Shown here piece after piece: positions 15,909-25,366 of a stretch of 64,000 nt of DNA. The DNA is from Sabulicella glaciei (GTDB lineage: Bacteria; Pseudomonadota; Alphaproteobacteria; Acetobacterales; Acetobacteraceae). The notes beneath the pieces are model-generated. The model was not told where the DNA came from, ran no database searches, and was given only the letters and a program-made list of their open reading frames with translations. Where the stretch lies: the NCBI RefSeq assembly GCF_026183895.1, contig NZ_JAPFQI010000023.1, forward strand, positions 1 to 64,000, read 5' to 3'. Both the position numbers and the translations under genes were made by a program. Each line of letters begins with the position of its first letter. Position 1 is the stretch's first letter.

Positions 15909-17297
15909 ATGGAAGCGATTCACGGCTGGACCGCCACGGAGACGGCACGGCGGGTGCGGGGGCGGGAGGTGTCCGCGCGCGAGGTGACGGAGGCGGCGCT
16001 GGCCCGCATGGCGGCGGTGAATCCGGCCTTGAACGCCGTGGTGCAGCCGCTGGAGGCGGAAGCGCGCGAGGCGGCGGCGGCCGTGGACGCCGCCCTGGCG
16101 CGCGGTGAGGCGCCGGGCCCGCTCGCCGGCGTGCCCGTCACGGTGAAGGTCAACGTGGACCAGGCGGGATGCGCCACCACCAACGGGCTGCGGCTTCAGG
16201 CGAACCACCGTGCGGAGGTGGACAACCCCGTCGTGGCGAATCTGCGCAAAGCCGGAGCGATCATCCTGGGGCGCACCAACACCCCCGCCTTTTCCGTGCG
16301 CTGGTTCACGGACAACGCGCTGCACGGCGCCACCTTCAACCCGCATGACAAGGGGCTGACCCCCGGCGGCTCCTCCGGCGGCGCGGCCTCGGCCACGGCG
16401 GCGGGGATCGGCGCCATCGGCCATGGCACCGACATCGGCGGTTCCATCCGCTTTCCCGCCTATGCGTGCGGCATCCACGGGCTGCGGCCGACGCTGGGGC
16501 GCATCCCGGCCTGGAACTCCTCCCTGCCCGAGCGCGACATCGGCGGGCAGCTGATGGCGGTGTCCGGCCCGCTGGCCCGCTCCATCCCCGATCTGCGCCT
16601 GGCGCTGGCGGCGATGAGCGAGTTCGACCCGCGCGACCCGTGGTGGGTGCCGGCGCCGCTGGAAGGGCCGCCCGCGCCGCGCCGCGTCGCCCTCTGCGTG
16701 CGCCCCGATGGGATGGAGGTCGAGGCGGCGGTGGAGAAAGCGCTGCGCGACGCCGCCGCCCGGCTGCGCGACTCGGGCTGGGAGGTGGAGGAGACCGAAA
16801 CCCTGCCGCCGATGCGCGAGCCGGCACGGCTCCAGGCGCAGCTCTGGCTCGCCATGCTGCCGCGCGGCGGCATGGCGCTGGTGGAACGGGAGGCGGAGCC
16901 AGCCGCGCTGGCCGTCCACCAGCACATGGCCCGGCTCTGCCCGCCCCCCGACCTCGCCGCCTTCCAGGACGCGCTGACCGCGCGCGCCACCTTCCTGCGG
17001 CAATGGAACCTGTTCTTCCAGGACTACCCCGTGGTGCTGATGCCGGTCTGTGGCCGCACCCCCTTCCCCGACGGGCTGGACACGCAAGGCTTCGAGGCCT
17101 TCGAGGGGATCATCGAGGCGCAGCTTCCCCAGGTGGGGCTGCCGCTGCTCGGCCTGCCGGGGCTGGCCGTCACCACCGGCGCGGTGGGGGTCGGGGTGCA
17201 GCTCGTCGCCGGGCGCTACCGGGAGGACCTGCTGCTGCTGGCCGGGGAGGCGCTGGCCCCCGCGCCGATCTCGCCCGTGGACCCGGCCTGGGTGTAG
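15909..17297 (+). CDS. Amidase signature family hydrolase
   Basis: A 462-residue member of the Ser-cis-Ser-Lys amidase family, hydrolysing a carboxamide to acid plus ammonia. The catalytic lysine lies in PVTVKVNVDQAG, the glycine/serine stretch is LTPGGSSGGAASATAAG, and the nucleophile serine is in GTDIGGSIRFPA. All three catalytic positions are kept. The C-terminal substrate-pocket region is family-typical but does not tell the substrate (GatA, indoleacetamide and other amidases share this core). I use ATG 15909; the weak spacing of the upstream GGGGGAG leaves the start uncertain. No GatB or GatC is nearby, so it is a catabolic amidase. Confidence 0.88.
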   Translation: MEAIHGWTATETARRVRGREVSAREVTEAALARMAAVNPALNAVVQPLEAEAREAAAAVDAALARGEAPGPLAGVPVTVKVNVDQAGCATTNGLRLQANHRAEVDNPVVANLRKAGAIILGRTNTPAFSVRWFTDNALHGATFNPHDKGLTPGGSSGGAASATAAGIGAIGHGTDIGGSIRFPAYACGIHGLRPTLGRIPAWNSSLPERDIGGQLMAVSGPLARSIPDLRLALAAMSEFDPRDPWWVPAPLEGPPAPRRVALCVRPDGMEVEAAVEKALRDAAARLRDSGWEVEETETLPPMREPARLQAQLWLAMLPRGGMALVEREAEPAALAVHQHMARLCPPPDLAAFQDALTARATFLRQWNLFFQDYPVVLMPVCGRTPFPDGLDTQGFEAFEGIIEAQLPQVGLPLLGLPGLAVTTGAVGVGVQLVAGRYREDLLLLAGEALAPAPISPVDPAWV

Positions 17298-17298
17298 G

Positions 17299-17652
17299 AT
17301 GAGGGCCATGCGCGCCCCCACCCTTCTCCTCCCCTTCCTCCTCGCCGCCTGTGCCGCGCCGGTGGCCGATCGCGGTGCGGGGCGCGGCTGCGACGGGGTG
17401 CTGGTCGTCCGCAACGCGGCCCCGGTGGAGGTGGAGCAGTTCTTCGCCGGGGGGCCCGGCCAGTGGGGGCAGGACCTGCTGGCTCCCGGCACGCTGGCGC
17501 CGGGCGCCCAGCGCATCTTCCGCATCGGCCCGGGTCCACGCGCCTTCCGCGTGGTCTATGCCACGGGCCGCGCCGGCGAGGTGGCGGGGGTGGATCCCTG
17601 CGAGACGCCCAACCTGACCGTCAACGCCAACGGGATGGCAGCGACGCCCTGA
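17299..17652 (+). CDS. Small lipoprotein of unknown function
   Basis: A 117-residue protein with a lipoprotein signal: a short basic start, hydrophobic APTLLLPFLLAAC and lipobox LAAC with Cys18 as the probable lipidation site. The mature part has two more cysteines (RGCDGVL and VDPCETP) that could form a disulfide, and a strand-rich fold. It begins two bases after the amidase stop, so it is probably co-transcribed. A second in-frame ATG at 17308 is an alternative start. No family recognised. Confidence 0.72.
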   Translation: MRAMRAPTLLLPFLLAACAAPVADRGAGRGCDGVLVVRNAAPVEVEQFFAGGPGQWGQDLLAPGTLAPGAQRIFRIGPGPRAFRVVYATGRAGEVAGVDPCETPNLTVNANGMAATP

Positions 17653-17661
17653 CCGGCGGCT

Positions 17662-18879
17662 TCAGGCGGCCCGGGACAAAGCGGCGCGCGGCAGCACCGA
17701 GCGCAGCGCCACCACCAGCGCGTCCATCATCGCCTCGGCGTGGAAGGGCGTGGCGCAAAGGCGCAGCCGCTCGCCGCCGCGCGGCACGGTGGGGTAGTTG
17801 ATGGGGGTGGCGTAGATCGCGAACTCGGCCAGCAGGCGGCGCGCCACGGCGCGACAGGCCTCGGCCTCGCCGACCAGCACGGGGACGATGTGGCTTTCGC
17901 TAGGCAGGCGGGCGATGCCGGCCGCGTCCAGCTTGGCCTTGAGCAGCCGCGCCTGGGCCGCGAGGCGGCCACGCAGCGCCCCATCCCCCTTCACATGCCG
18001 GACGGAGGCGAGGGCGGAGGCGACGGTGGCCGGCGGCAGCGCCGTGGTGAAGATCAGGCCGGAAGCGTTGGAGCGGATGTGGTCCACCACCTCGGCCCGC
18101 GCCGCGACGTAGCCGCCCACCACGCCGAACCCCTTGGCCAGCGTGCCCTCGATCAGGTCCAGGCGATGGGCGAGGCCGTCGCGCTCGCTGATGCCGCCGC
18201 CGGTCTCGCCATAAAGGCCGACCGCGTGCACCTCATCCAGGTAGGTCATGGCGCCGAAGCGCTCGGCCAGGTCGCAGATCGCGCCGATCGGGGCGACGTC
18301 GCCATCCATGGAGTACACGCTCTCGAAGGCGATCAGCTTCGGCGCGTCCGCGGGGACGCTGGCCAGGAGCGCCTCGAGATGCGCGACATCGTTGTGGCGG
18401 AAGATGTGGCGCGTCACCCCCGGCAGGCCGCGCATCCCCGCGATCATGCTCGCGTGGTTCTTCGCGTCGGAAAAGACGTGGAAGCCGGGCAGGGAGGTCA
18501 GGATCGTCGAGATCGCCGCCTGGTTGGCGACATAGCCCGAGCCGAAGAGCAGCGCGGCCTCCATGCCGTGCAGCGTCGCCAGCTCCTCCTCCAGCGCCGC
18601 GATGAGCGGCGAGGTGCCGGAGATGTTGCGCGTGCCGCCCGCCCCCGCGCCATGCGCGGCCAGCGCCTCCTGCCCGGCCGCGATCACCGACGGGTGCCGT
18701 CCCATGCCCAGATAGTCGTTGGAGGACCACACGATGACGTCCCGCCCCTCGTGGCGATAAACCGGGAAGCGATCCGCCTCCCGCTCCAGCCGCGCGAACT
18801 CGCGGTAGCGCCCTTCCGCCCGCAGGGTGTCGAGGCCCTGCCGGCAATGGTCGAGAAAGCGGGAGCGTGTGGCGTTCAT
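17662..18879 (-). CDS. hemA: 5-aminolevulinate synthase
   Basis: C4 (Shemin) pathway entry to heme: glycine plus succinyl-CoA gives 5-aminolevulinate, with PLP. The 405-residue protein has the alpha-oxoamine synthase signature, with [15 protein letters not shown] and the PLP lysine in [16 protein letters not shown], plus the substrate motifs [10 protein letters not shown] and [10 protein letters not shown]. This route marks Alphaproteobacteria. The ATG at 18879 gives the usual start just before the first helix. The C-terminal motif [14 protein letters not shown] is family-typical. A stable hairpin lies in its leader at 18911-18937. Confidence 0.96.
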   Translation of the reverse strand: MNATRSRFLDHCRQGLDTLRAEGRYREFARLEREADRFPVYRHEGRDVIVWSSNDYLGMGRHPSVIAAGQEALAAHGAGAGGTRNISGTSPLIAALEEELATLHGMEAALLFGSGYVANQAAISTILTSLPGFHVFSDAKNHASMIAGMRGLPGVTRHIFRHNDVAHLEALLASVPADAPKLIAFESVYSMDGDVAPIGAICDLAERFGAMTYLDEVHAVGLYGETGGGISERDGLAHRLDLIEGTLAKGFGVVGGYVAARAEVVDHIRSNASGLIFTTALPPATVASALASVRHVKGDGALRGRLAAQARLLKAKLDAAGIARLPSESHIVPVLVGEAEACRAVARRLLAEFAIYATPINYPTVPRGGERLRLCATPFHAEAMMDALVVALRSVLPRAALSRAA

Positions 18880-18910
18880 CGGGCGAGACCTGCGCCGGGG
18901 GGCGGGAGGA

Positions 18911-18937
18911 GGCAAGGGAGCATGTCTCTCCCTTGCC
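18911..18937 (-). promoter_or_regulatory. Hairpin in the hemA leader
   Basis: A perfect 10-bp inverted repeat (ggcaagggag / ctcccttgcc) with a 7-base loop lies 32-58 bases upstream of hemA and about 50 bases after the stop of the preceding gene. It may terminate that gene or act in the hemA 5' leader. No T-tract follows on either strand. Confidence 0.45.
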
Positions 18938-18986
18938 CCGGAATGCAAGCAAGCGCCTTGCGCAGGATCAACCTGCGCGTCGCGCC

Positions 18987-19328
18987 TCAGGTCTTGCGGG
19001 TGAGGGTCGGGATTTCCTCACGCAGCCGGAAGCGGAGCGCCGACCAGGTGGCGTCCAGCGGCACCTGCGTCACCGGCAGCAGCCCGGCCTGGGTCAGCGG
19101 CTCCCAGCCATGGTCGCGGTCCAGGTCGGTGCGGATGCTCGCGGTCTTCTTCGGATAGGCGAACCACAGCCGCCCGCCGACGCCGTAGAGGTCCAGCGCC
19201 TTCGCCGCCACCCGCGCCAGCGCGGCACGGTCGGGCGCGAAGGCGAGGATCAGCTCGGGCTCCGAGGCATTGGTCGCGGGAAGGCCATGCTTGAAGCCGG
19301 CCGGCGGTTCGAGGACGGCGCACACCAT
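18987..19328 (-). CDS. Small DUF3052-like protein
   Basis: A 113-residue soluble protein. The core strings [40 protein letters not shown] and [10 protein letters not shown] resemble a small family annotated as DUF3052 or as hypothetical, with a conserved YPKK segment followed by a Trp-Ser-Ala region. No catalytic role is known to me. It lies 49 bases beyond the stop of the upstream Bug receptor gene on the same strand. Confidence 0.6.
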   Translation of the reverse strand: MVCAVLEPPAGFKHGLPATNASEPELILAFAPDRAALARVAAKALDLYGVGGRLWFAYPKKTASIRTDLDRDHGWEPLTQAGLLPVTQVPLDATWSALRFRLREEIPTLTRKT

Positions 19329-19377
19329 CCCGGGCTTGAAGCCAAGCTTCCGGGGAATGGTGGCTTCCTGTGCAGCG

Positions 19378-20319
19378 TCAATCAGCGGTCACTCCGGCGG
19401 CACGGGCCACCGGCCCCCATATGGAATCCTGCGCGCGGATGGTGGCGGCGAGTTCCGTCCGCCCTTCCCCAACGGGTTCGGCGAACATGGCCCGGAGCCG
19501 ATTCACCACCGCGACGTCACGCGCGACGGCGATGGCGGCTGCCTCGATCCTGGCCACCAGGGCTTCCTCCATACCGCGGGGACCCATCAGGGCGATCCAG
19601 GTCTCGGCCTCGAAGCCGGGAACCGTCTCACCCACCGTGGGCGCCTCGGGAAACAGGGTGGAACGCACCCGGGAGGTGACGGCGAGCAACCGCGCGCGCC
19701 CCTCCTGGACCCATGGCAATCCGATGACAGCGGAGCCGACATAGACCTGAAGCGACCCATCAAGCAAATCTGGAATGGCGCTTGCACTGTTTCTGTAGTG
19801 AACGAGGTCGCAGCGTGCCCCCACCGAGCGCAGCAGCATGTCCAGCACCAGATGCGCCTGGGTCCCGGCGCCCGGCGTGCCGCAAGTGCCTGTTTTTCCT
19901 TTCAATTCCTCGACAAATTCGCCCAGGTCGCGTGGCCCGTCGCGCGGCGGGACCAGCACCAGGAAGGGCTGCGCGGCGAAGCGGCTGATGGGGGTCAGGT
20001 CTGCCTGTGGATCATAGCCCATCCGCCGCGACAGGTGCCGGTTCAGCACCAGCGTGGCGGCCGAGACCACTCCCAGCACCGATCCGTCCGGGTTGGCGCG
20101 CGCCAGAGCCTCCGCCGCCACGTTGCCGCGGGCGCCGGTCCGGTTCTCGACCACGATGGCGCGGCCCAGCTCGGCGGCGAGACCGTCGGCGAGGAGGCGG
20201 CCCATCTGGTCCACCGCGCTGCCGGGCGCCAGGCCGACAAGCAGCCGCACCGGCTCCTCCGCACGCGCGGCACCGCCGGCAAGGCAGGCGCAAAGCAGCA
20301 GGGCGAGCAGGCGCTTCAC
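19378..20319 (-). CDS. Tripartite tricarboxylate transporter receptor (Bug family), copy 1
   Basis: A periplasmic solute receptor of 313 residues. A signal peptide (VKRLLALLLCACLAGGAARA) is followed by the Bug-domain start EEPVRLLVGLAPGSAVDQMG, the ligand-loop ENRTGARGNVAAE, and the conserved PDGSVLGVVS. It has two internal cysteines (GKTGTCGTP and GARCDLVHY) that may form a disulfide. The start is a GTG at 20319 with an upstream GGGGAAA. No TctA or TctB gene is adjacent, so it is an orphan receptor whose ligand, probably a carboxylate, is unknown. Confidence 0.9.
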   Translation of the reverse strand: MKRLLALLLCACLAGGAARAEEPVRLLVGLAPGSAVDQMGRLLADGLAAELGRAIVVENRTGARGNVAAEALARANPDGSVLGVVSAATLVLNRHLSRRMGYDPQADLTPISRFAAQPFLVLVPPRDGPRDLGEFVEELKGKTGTCGTPGAGTQAHLVLDMLLRSVGARCDLVHYRNSASAIPDLLDGSLQVYVGSAVIGLPWVQEGRARLLAVTSRVRSTLFPEAPTVGETVPGFEAETWIALMGPRGMEEALVARIEAAAIAVARDVAVVNRLRAMFAEPVGEGRTELAATIRAQDSIWGPVARAAGVTAD

Positions 20320-20418
20320 GGCGTTTCCCCGGGCAACGTGGCGACGGAAGCGCAATCCCGGCCCCGTTCCGCCGGTTGCCTCCGGCGAGACTTCCCTCCC
20401 GGGCCGCGCGGGTCAATC

Positions 20419-21192
20419 ATGCGCCGCGTTATGATCCTGCTGCACCTGTCGGATTTCCACATCGGCACCCCCAAGGGCGGCCGCGAAAGGCTGGGGGCGG
20501 TGCTGGACAGCCTCGTCGCGCTGCACGGGCCGGGCAGCGTCTGGCCGGCGGCGCTGGCCGTCGCCACGGGCGATATCGGGCATGACGACTACGAGAACAC
20601 CTATCCCTGGCTGCGCGACCGCTTTGCCGCCCTGCCCTTCCCGGTCGTGCCGCTGATCGGCAACCACGACGACCGCGACGCCTTCCGGCGCCATTTCGGC
20701 GGGGCCGGCTTCGTGCAGGAGGCGCGCGACACCCCGGCGGGGCGGCTCCTCACCCTCGACACCCATACCCCCGGCGAGGCGGGCGGGACGCTGTGCCGCG
20801 CGCGGCTGGACTGGCTGGCGCGGGAACTCGGCAAGTCGGAGGGGCCGGTGATCCTCGCCCTGCACCACCCGCCGATGCGCGTGGGCATCCCGGGCTTCGA
20901 CGCCATCGGCCTGCGCGACGCCCCGGCCCTGCTGGAGGTGGTGCGGCCGCATCGCGGCCGGATCCGGGCGATGCTGCACGGCCATGTCCATCGCGACATC
21001 GCCGGGACGTGGCACGGCATCCCCTCCTTCGGGGTGCGGGGCACCGCCTCCTCCTTCGCGCTGGATTTCCGCCCCGGCCAGCGCCTCCGCCCGACCGGCG
21101 AGGCGCCGGGCTACGCCGTGCTGCGGCTGGAGGGCGAGGAAGTGCTGCGCCACGGCTTCGCCGTGCCCGAATCCGGCCCGGGCGCGGATTGA
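20419..21192 (+). CDS. Metallophosphoesterase (CpdA-like)
   Basis: A 257-residue calcineurin-like phosphoesterase. All metal-binding blocks are visible: LSDFH, ATGDIGHDD, PLIGNHDD, LALHHPP and MLHGHVH. The order and spacing match the class III cyclic nucleotide phosphodiesterase group, so hydrolysis of cAMP or a related phosphodiester is plausible, though the substrate is not proven by sequence. The ATG at 20419 or the one at 20431 could start it. It precedes sdhC by 61 bases on the same strand. Confidence 0.88.
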   Translation: MRRVMILLHLSDFHIGTPKGGRERLGAVLDSLVALHGPGSVWPAALAVATGDIGHDDYENTYPWLRDRFAALPFPVVPLIGNHDDRDAFRRHFGGAGFVQEARDTPAGRLLTLDTHTPGEAGGTLCRARLDWLARELGKSEGPVILALHHPPMRVGIPGFDAIGLRDAPALLEVVRPHRGRIRAMLHGHVHRDIAGTWHGIPSFGVRGTASSFALDFRPGQRLRPTGEAPGYAVLRLEGEEVLRHGFAVPESGPGAD

Positions 21193-21202
21193 CCCGGTGG
21201 CA

Positions 21203-21222
21203 GCCCGTCCTTAAAGACGGGC
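21203..21222 (+). terminator. Hairpin between phosphoesterase and sdhC
   Basis: Inverted repeat gcccgtc / gacgggc with a 6-base AT-rich loop, 11 bases after the phosphoesterase stop. No T-tract follows. It may weaken read-through into the sdh operon or structure the sdhC leader. Confidence 0.4.
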
Positions 21223-21253
21223 CCGAGGCAAGGCAGGCCGGAGCCCAGCTCGA

Positions 21254-21700
21254 ATGACGACTCCACACGACGCGCGCGAGGCCTTGATGACGGGCCGGCG
21301 TTCCGACGGAACCACCGTCCGGCGCCCGCTTTCCCCGCATCTGCAGGTCTACGACATGCTGCAGATGAACAGCGCGCTTTCCATCACCCACCGCATCACG
21401 GGCGCGATCTGGTCCGCGGGCACGCTGCTGCTCGTCTGGTGGCTGGTGGCCGCCGCGACGGGCGAGGAGTCCTTCGCCCGCGTGCAGTGGTTCCTCGGAT
21501 CCTTCCTGGGGCTGCTGGTGCTGTTCGGGCTGACGGCGGTCACTTGGTACCACACCCTCGCCGGGCTGCGGCACCTGATGTGGGACTGGGGCTTCGGCTT
21601 CGAGCTGCCGACCATGTACGCCACGGGCCGCGCCGTGCTGATCGGCACCGCGGTGCTGACGGTGCTGACCTGGATCCTGGCGCTGATCTTCTGGGGCTGA
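21254..21700 (+). CDS. sdhC: Succinate dehydrogenase cytochrome b556 subunit
   Basis: Membrane anchor of complex II. The 148-residue protein has the signature RPLSPHLQVYDMLQMNSALSITHRITG, whose Ser and His contribute to quinone and heme binding, then three transmembrane helices including WYHTLAGLRHLMWDWGFG with the axial-heme His region. The N-terminal 20 residues are a soluble extension; a later ATG is possible. First gene of sdhCDAB, nine bases before sdhD. Confidence 0.95.
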   Translation: MTTPHDAREALMTGRRSDGTTVRRPLSPHLQVYDMLQMNSALSITHRITGAIWSAGTLLLVWWLVAAATGEESFARVQWFLGSFLGLLVLFGLTAVTWYHTLAGLRHLMWDWGFGFELPTMYATGRAVLIGTAVLTVLTWILALIFWG

Positions 21701-21708
21701 CGCAAGAC

Positions 21709-22113
21709 ATGGCGAACGAGACGAGCAGCCCGGCTTCCATGCGCTCCGCCCTCGGGCGGGTGCGGGGGCTGGGTTCGGCGCGCAAGGGCACCCATCACTG
21801 GTGGATGGCGCGCGTCACCTCCCTGGCGCTGCTGCCGCTGACCTTCTGGTTCGTGTTCAGCATGATCGGCTTGGCCGGCGCCTCCTATGTCGAGACGGTG
21901 CTGTGGATCGCGCGGCCCTTCAACGCCGTGCTGCTGCTGGCGCTGATCGCCGCCACCTTCCACCACATGGCCAGCGGGCTGCAGGTCGTGGCGGAGGATT
22001 ACGTCCGCCCCGACACGACGCAGATGCTGGTCGTGCTGGCGATCAAGGGCGTGTCCATCCTCCTCGCCCTGGCCTGCGCGGTGGCGGTCATCCGGATCGT
22101 CGCGGCGGCGTAA
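21709..22113 (+). CDS. sdhD: Succinate dehydrogenase hydrophobic membrane anchor subunit
   Basis: Second membrane anchor of complex II, 134 residues with three transmembrane helices. The motif GTHHWWMARVTSLALLPLTF and the heme-ligand region FHHMASGLQVVAEDYV are characteristic of the alphaproteobacterial SdhD group. Starts at ATG 21709, nine bases after sdhC. A strong hairpin with a T-rich tail follows it before sdhA. Confidence 0.94.
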   Translation: MANETSSPASMRSALGRVRGLGSARKGTHHWWMARVTSLALLPLTFWFVFSMIGLAGASYVETVLWIARPFNAVLLLALIAATFHHMASGLQVVAEDYVRPDTTQMLVVLAIKGVSILLALACAVAVIRIVAAA

Positions 22114-22120
22114 CGATGCT

Positions 22121-22153
22121 GGCGCGGGGCCGTCCCGCGCCTGATTTGTTGTT
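22121..22153 (+). terminator. Intra-operon terminator/attenuator between sdhD and sdhA
   Basis: A perfect 8-bp stem (ggcgcggg / cccgcgcc) with a 5-base loop is followed directly by a T-rich run (tgatttgttgttc). It sits 8 bases after sdhD and about 70 bases before sdhA, inside what must be a co-transcribed operon, so it is likely a partial terminator or a processing/stability element. Confidence 0.5.
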
Positions 22154-22225
22154 CGAGGCCGGGCGGTTCCGGCCGCGGTTTCGAGGGTGCTCCGACAAGG
22201 GGCGCGAGCGGAGCGGGATTTCGCG

Positions 22226-24037
22226 ATGAACGCCATCACCATGCCTTCCAGCGGCGCTTACCGCATCGTGGACCACACCTATGACGTGGTGGTGGTCGGT
22301 GCGGGCGGGGCGGGGCTGCGTGCCACCTTCGGCATGGGCGCCGCGGGGCTGAAAACCGCCTGCATCACCAAGGTCTTCCCCACGCGCTCCCACACCGTGG
22401 CGGCGCAGGGCGGCGTCGGCGCCGCGCTCGGCAACATGGGCGAGGATGACTGGCGCTGGCACATGTACGACACCGTGAAGGGGTCGGACTGGCTCGGCGA
22501 CCAGGACGCCATCGAGTACATGTGCCGCGAGGCGGTGCCCGCGATCATCGAGCTCGAGCATTACGGCGTGCCGTTCAGCCGCACGGAGGATGGGCGCATC
22601 TACCAGCGCCCCTTCGGCGGCCACATGAAGCATTACGGCAAGGAGCCGGCGATGCGCGCCTGCGCCGCCGCCGACCGCACCGGCCACGCCATCCTGCACA
22701 CGCTCTACCAGCAGAGCCTCAAGCACAATTGCGAGTTCTTCGTCGAATACTTCGCCCTCGACCTCATCATGGACGAGGAGGGCGCCTGCCGCGGCGTCGT
22801 GGCCTGGAACCTCGAGGACGGCTCCATCCACCGCTTCCGCGCGCAGAGCGTGGTGCTGGCCACCGGCGGCTATGGCCGCGCTTGGTTCTCCTGCACCTCC
22901 GCCCACACCTGCACGGGCGATGGCGGCGGCATGATCCTGCGCGCGGGCCTGCCCATGCAGGACCAGGAATTCGTGCAGTTCCACCCGACCGGCATCTACG
23001 GCGCCGGCTGCCTCGTCACCGAGGGCGCGCGCGGCGAGGGCGGCTACCTCACCAACAGCGAGGGCGAGCGCTTCATGGAGCGCTACGCGCCGACCGCGAA
23101 GGACCTCGCCTCCCGCGACGTGGTGTCCCGCGCCATGTCCATGGAGATCCGCGAGGGCCGCGGCGTCGGCCCGCTGAAGGACCACATCCACCTGCACCTG
23201 GAGCACCTGGGCGCGGACATCCTGCATGAGCGCCTGCCCGGCATCAGCGAGACGGCGCGCATCTTCGCGGGCGTGGACGTGACCAAGGAGCCGATCCCGA
23301 TGCTCCCGACCGTCCACTACAACATGGGCGGCATCCCGACGAACATCCACACGGAGGTGCTGCGCCCGACCCGCGAGGACGAGGACGCGGTGGTCCCCGG
23401 CCTGATGGCGGTGGGCGAGGCGGCCTGCGTGTCCGTGCATGGCGCGAACCGCCTGGGCACGAACTCCCTGCTCGACCTCGTGGTGTTCGGCCGCGCCGCC
23501 GCGCACCGCGCCGCCGAGACCATCAAGCCGGGCGCGACCCAGGCGCCGCTGCCCGCCAAGGCGGGAGAGAAGGCGCTGGACCGGTTCGACCGCCTCCGCA
23601 ACGCCAAGGGCACGACCCACACCTCCGAGATCCGTCTCGAGATGCAGCGGACCATGCAGAACCACGCCGCCGTGTTCCGCACGAGCGAGCTGCTCTCCGA
23701 AGGCGTGGAGAAGATGCGCAAGGTCCATGCCGGGCTGAGCGACCTCCAGATCGCCGACCGCTCGCTGATCTGGAACAGCGACCTCGTCGAGGCGCTGGAG
23801 CTGGACAACCTCGTCGACAACGCGCTGACCACCATCGTCGGCGCCGAGGCGCGCAAGGAAAGCCGCGGCGCCCATGCGCACGAGGACTTCCCCGAGCGCG
23901 ACGACGAGAACTGGATGAAGCACACCCTCGCCTCCGTGAACGAGAAGGGCGAGGTGTCCCTGGATTATCGCGGCGTGAAGATGCGGACCCTCACCAACGA
24001 GGTCCAGGTCTTCCCGCCCAAGGCGCGGGTGTACTGA
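22226..24037 (+). CDS. sdhA: Succinate dehydrogenase flavoprotein subunit
   Basis: Catalytic subunit of complex II and the TCA cycle, oxidising succinate to fumarate. 603 residues. FAD-binding [13 protein letters not shown], the covalent-FAD histidine in [18 protein letters not shown], the substrate-site [22 protein letters not shown], and [19 protein letters not shown] are all present. The ATG at 22226 follows a 112-base gap after sdhD. The closely spaced downstream gene sdhB starts four bases after its stop. Confidence 0.98.
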   Translation: MNAITMPSSGAYRIVDHTYDVVVVGAGGAGLRATFGMGAAGLKTACITKVFPTRSHTVAAQGGVGAALGNMGEDDWRWHMYDTVKGSDWLGDQDAIEYMCREAVPAIIELEHYGVPFSRTEDGRIYQRPFGGHMKHYGKEPAMRACAAADRTGHAILHTLYQQSLKHNCEFFVEYFALDLIMDEEGACRGVVAWNLEDGSIHRFRAQSVVLATGGYGRAWFSCTSAHTCTGDGGGMILRAGLPMQDQEFVQFHPTGIYGAGCLVTEGARGEGGYLTNSEGERFMERYAPTAKDLASRDVVSRAMSMEIREGRGVGPLKDHIHLHLEHLGADILHERLPGISETARIFAGVDVTKEPIPMLPTVHYNMGGIPTNIHTEVLRPTREDEDAVVPGLMAVGEAACVSVHGANRLGTNSLLDLVVFGRAAAHRAAETIKPGATQAPLPAKAGEKALDRFDRLRNAKGTTHTSEIRLEMQRTMQNHAAVFRTSELLSEGVEKMRKVHAGLSDLQIADRSLIWNSDLVEALELDNLVDNALTTIVGAEARKESRGAHAHEDFPERDDENWMKHTLASVNEKGEVSLDYRGVKMRTLTNEVQVFPPKARVY

Positions 24038-24041
24038 GGCA

Positions 24042-24827
24042 ATGGCCACTTTTACCCTTCCCAAGAACTCCACGGTTGGCGGCGGCAAGACCTTCAAGGC
24101 CCCCGCGGGGGCCACGAACGTCAAGGCCTTCAAGATCTACCGCTGGGACCCGGACACGGGCGAGAATCCGCGCATGGACACCTACGAGGTAGACATGGAC
24201 AAGTGCGGCCCGATGGTCCTGGACGCGCTGATCAAGATCAAGAACGAGATCGACAGCACGCTGACCTTCCGCCGCTCCTGCCGCGAGGGCATCTGCGGCT
24301 CCTGCTCGATGAACATCGACGGGCTGAACACCCTCGCCTGCCTGAAGCCCATCGACGAGGTGAAGGGCGAGGTGCGGATCAACCCGCTGCCGCACATGCC
24401 GGTGGTGAAGGACCTGGTACCCGACCTGTCGCAGGTCTACGCCCAGTACCGCTCCATCGAGCCCTGGCTGAAGAGCGAGACCCCGCCCCCGCCGGACGAG
24501 GAGCGCCGCCAGAGCAAGGAGGAGCGCGCCAAGGTGGACGGGATGTGGGAATGCATCCTGTGCTTCTGCTGCTCCACCGCCTGCCCGTCCTACTGGTGGA
24601 ACGGCGACCGTTTCCTGGGCCCGGCCGTGCTGCTGCAGGCCTATCGCTGGATCGCCGACAGCCGCGACGAGGCGACGGGCCAGCGCCTGGACAATCTGGA
24701 AGACCCGTTCCGCCTGTATCGCTGCCACACCATCATGAGCTGCACCCGGACCTGCCCGAAGGGGCTGAACCCGGCCGCCGCCATCGGCAACATCAAGCAG
24801 CTCCTGGTCGAGCGGCACGGCGCCTGA
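24042..24827 (+). CDS. sdhB: Succinate dehydrogenase iron-sulfur subunit
   Basis: Electron-transfer subunit of complex II. 261 residues with three Fe-S sites: the 2Fe-2S cysteines in [16 protein letters not shown] and the downstream NTLAC; the 4Fe-4S set [16 protein letters not shown]; and the 3Fe-4S set [17 protein letters not shown]. All ligands are present in the expected order. Last gene of sdhCDAB, followed by a strong hairpin. Confidence 0.98.
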   Translation: MATFTLPKNSTVGGGKTFKAPAGATNVKAFKIYRWDPDTGENPRMDTYEVDMDKCGPMVLDALIKIKNEIDSTLTFRRSCREGICGSCSMNIDGLNTLACLKPIDEVKGEVRINPLPHMPVVKDLVPDLSQVYAQYRSIEPWLKSETPPPPDEERRQSKEERAKVDGMWECILCFCCSTACPSYWWNGDRFLGPAVLLQAYRWIADSRDEATGQRLDNLEDPFRLYRCHTIMSCTRTCPKGLNPAAAIGNIKQLLVERHGA

Positions 24828-24834
24828 CGCCCCT

Positions 24835-24859
24835 CCCCCGCGCGGGATTCGCGCGGGGG
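24835..24859 (+). terminator. sdh operon terminator
   Basis: Perfect 10-bp inverted repeat (cccccgcgcg / cgcgcggggg) with a 5-base loop, 8 bases after sdhB, then a short pyrimidine run containing ctctt. A likely operon-end terminator. Confidence 0.6.
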
Positions 24860-24903
24860 CGCCCCTCTTGCCGGGGCGCGGATGCCGTCGCACCTATTGC
24901 CCC

Positions 24904-25329
24904 GTGCTTCACCTCCTCAAGCTTTCGGTCGGGCCGCGCGACGTGGCGCAGCTGCGCCGCATCCAGGCGGAGCGCGCGGTCTCGGAACCGCCGCTGCGCC
25001 ACCGCACCCGCACCGTGCCCCGGCGGCGCGCCGAGATCCTGGAAGGCGGCTCAATCTTCTGGGTGGTGGCTGGCTTCGTGCAGGTGCGCCAGCGCATCAT
25101 GGACATCCGCGAGGATTGCTGGGAGGACGGCTCCGCCTGCTGCGGCCTCATCCTCGACCCCGAGCTGGTGCCGGTGGAAGCGCGGGCGGTGAAGGCCTTC
25201 CAGGGCTGGCGCTACCTGGAGCACGCCGAGGCCCCGGCCGACGTGGTGGCCGGCACGGAGGCGGTGCGCGGCCTGGACAAGCTGCCCCCGTCGCTGCGCG
25301 CCGCCCTGCGCGAGGCGCGGCTGATCTGA
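24904..25329 (+). CDS. DUF1489 family protein
   Basis: A 141-residue protein of the DUF1489 family, found mostly in Alphaproteobacteria. The N-terminus (GTG start) reads MLHLLKLSVGPRDVAQL. The family hallmarks are PPLRHRTRTVPRRRAEI, EGGSIFWVVAGFVQVRQRI, and a C-terminal GWRYLEHAEAPADV. The biochemical role is not established. GTG 24904 is chosen because it gives the conserved N-terminus; 12 extra residues upstream look untranslated. Confidence 0.88.
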   Translation: MLHLLKLSVGPRDVAQLRRIQAERAVSEPPLRHRTRTVPRRRAEILEGGSIFWVVAGFVQVRQRIMDIREDCWEDGSACCGLILDPELVPVEARAVKAFQGWRYLEHAEAPADVVAGTEAVRGLDKLPPSLRAALREARLI

Positions 25330-25343
25330 TATTGCGGCCGCGA

Positions 25344-25360
25344 CGCGCCCCCGGGGCGCG
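25344..25360. terminator. Bidirectional hairpin between DUF1489 gene and thiG
   Basis: Eight-base perfect inverted repeat (cgcgcccc / ggggcgcg) around one base, lying between the convergent stops at 25329 and 25367. Probably a shared terminator; no T-tract. Confidence 0.45.
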
Positions 25361-25366
25361 CCGGCC

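Noticed and set aside
20419-21192. Treating the phosphoesterase as part of the sdh operon
   Set aside because: A hairpin and a 61-base gap separate it from sdhC, and there is no functional link.
22088-24133. A 681-residue minus-strand open frame
   Set aside because: Lies exactly antisense to sdhA; low-complexity Ala, Gly and His pattern.
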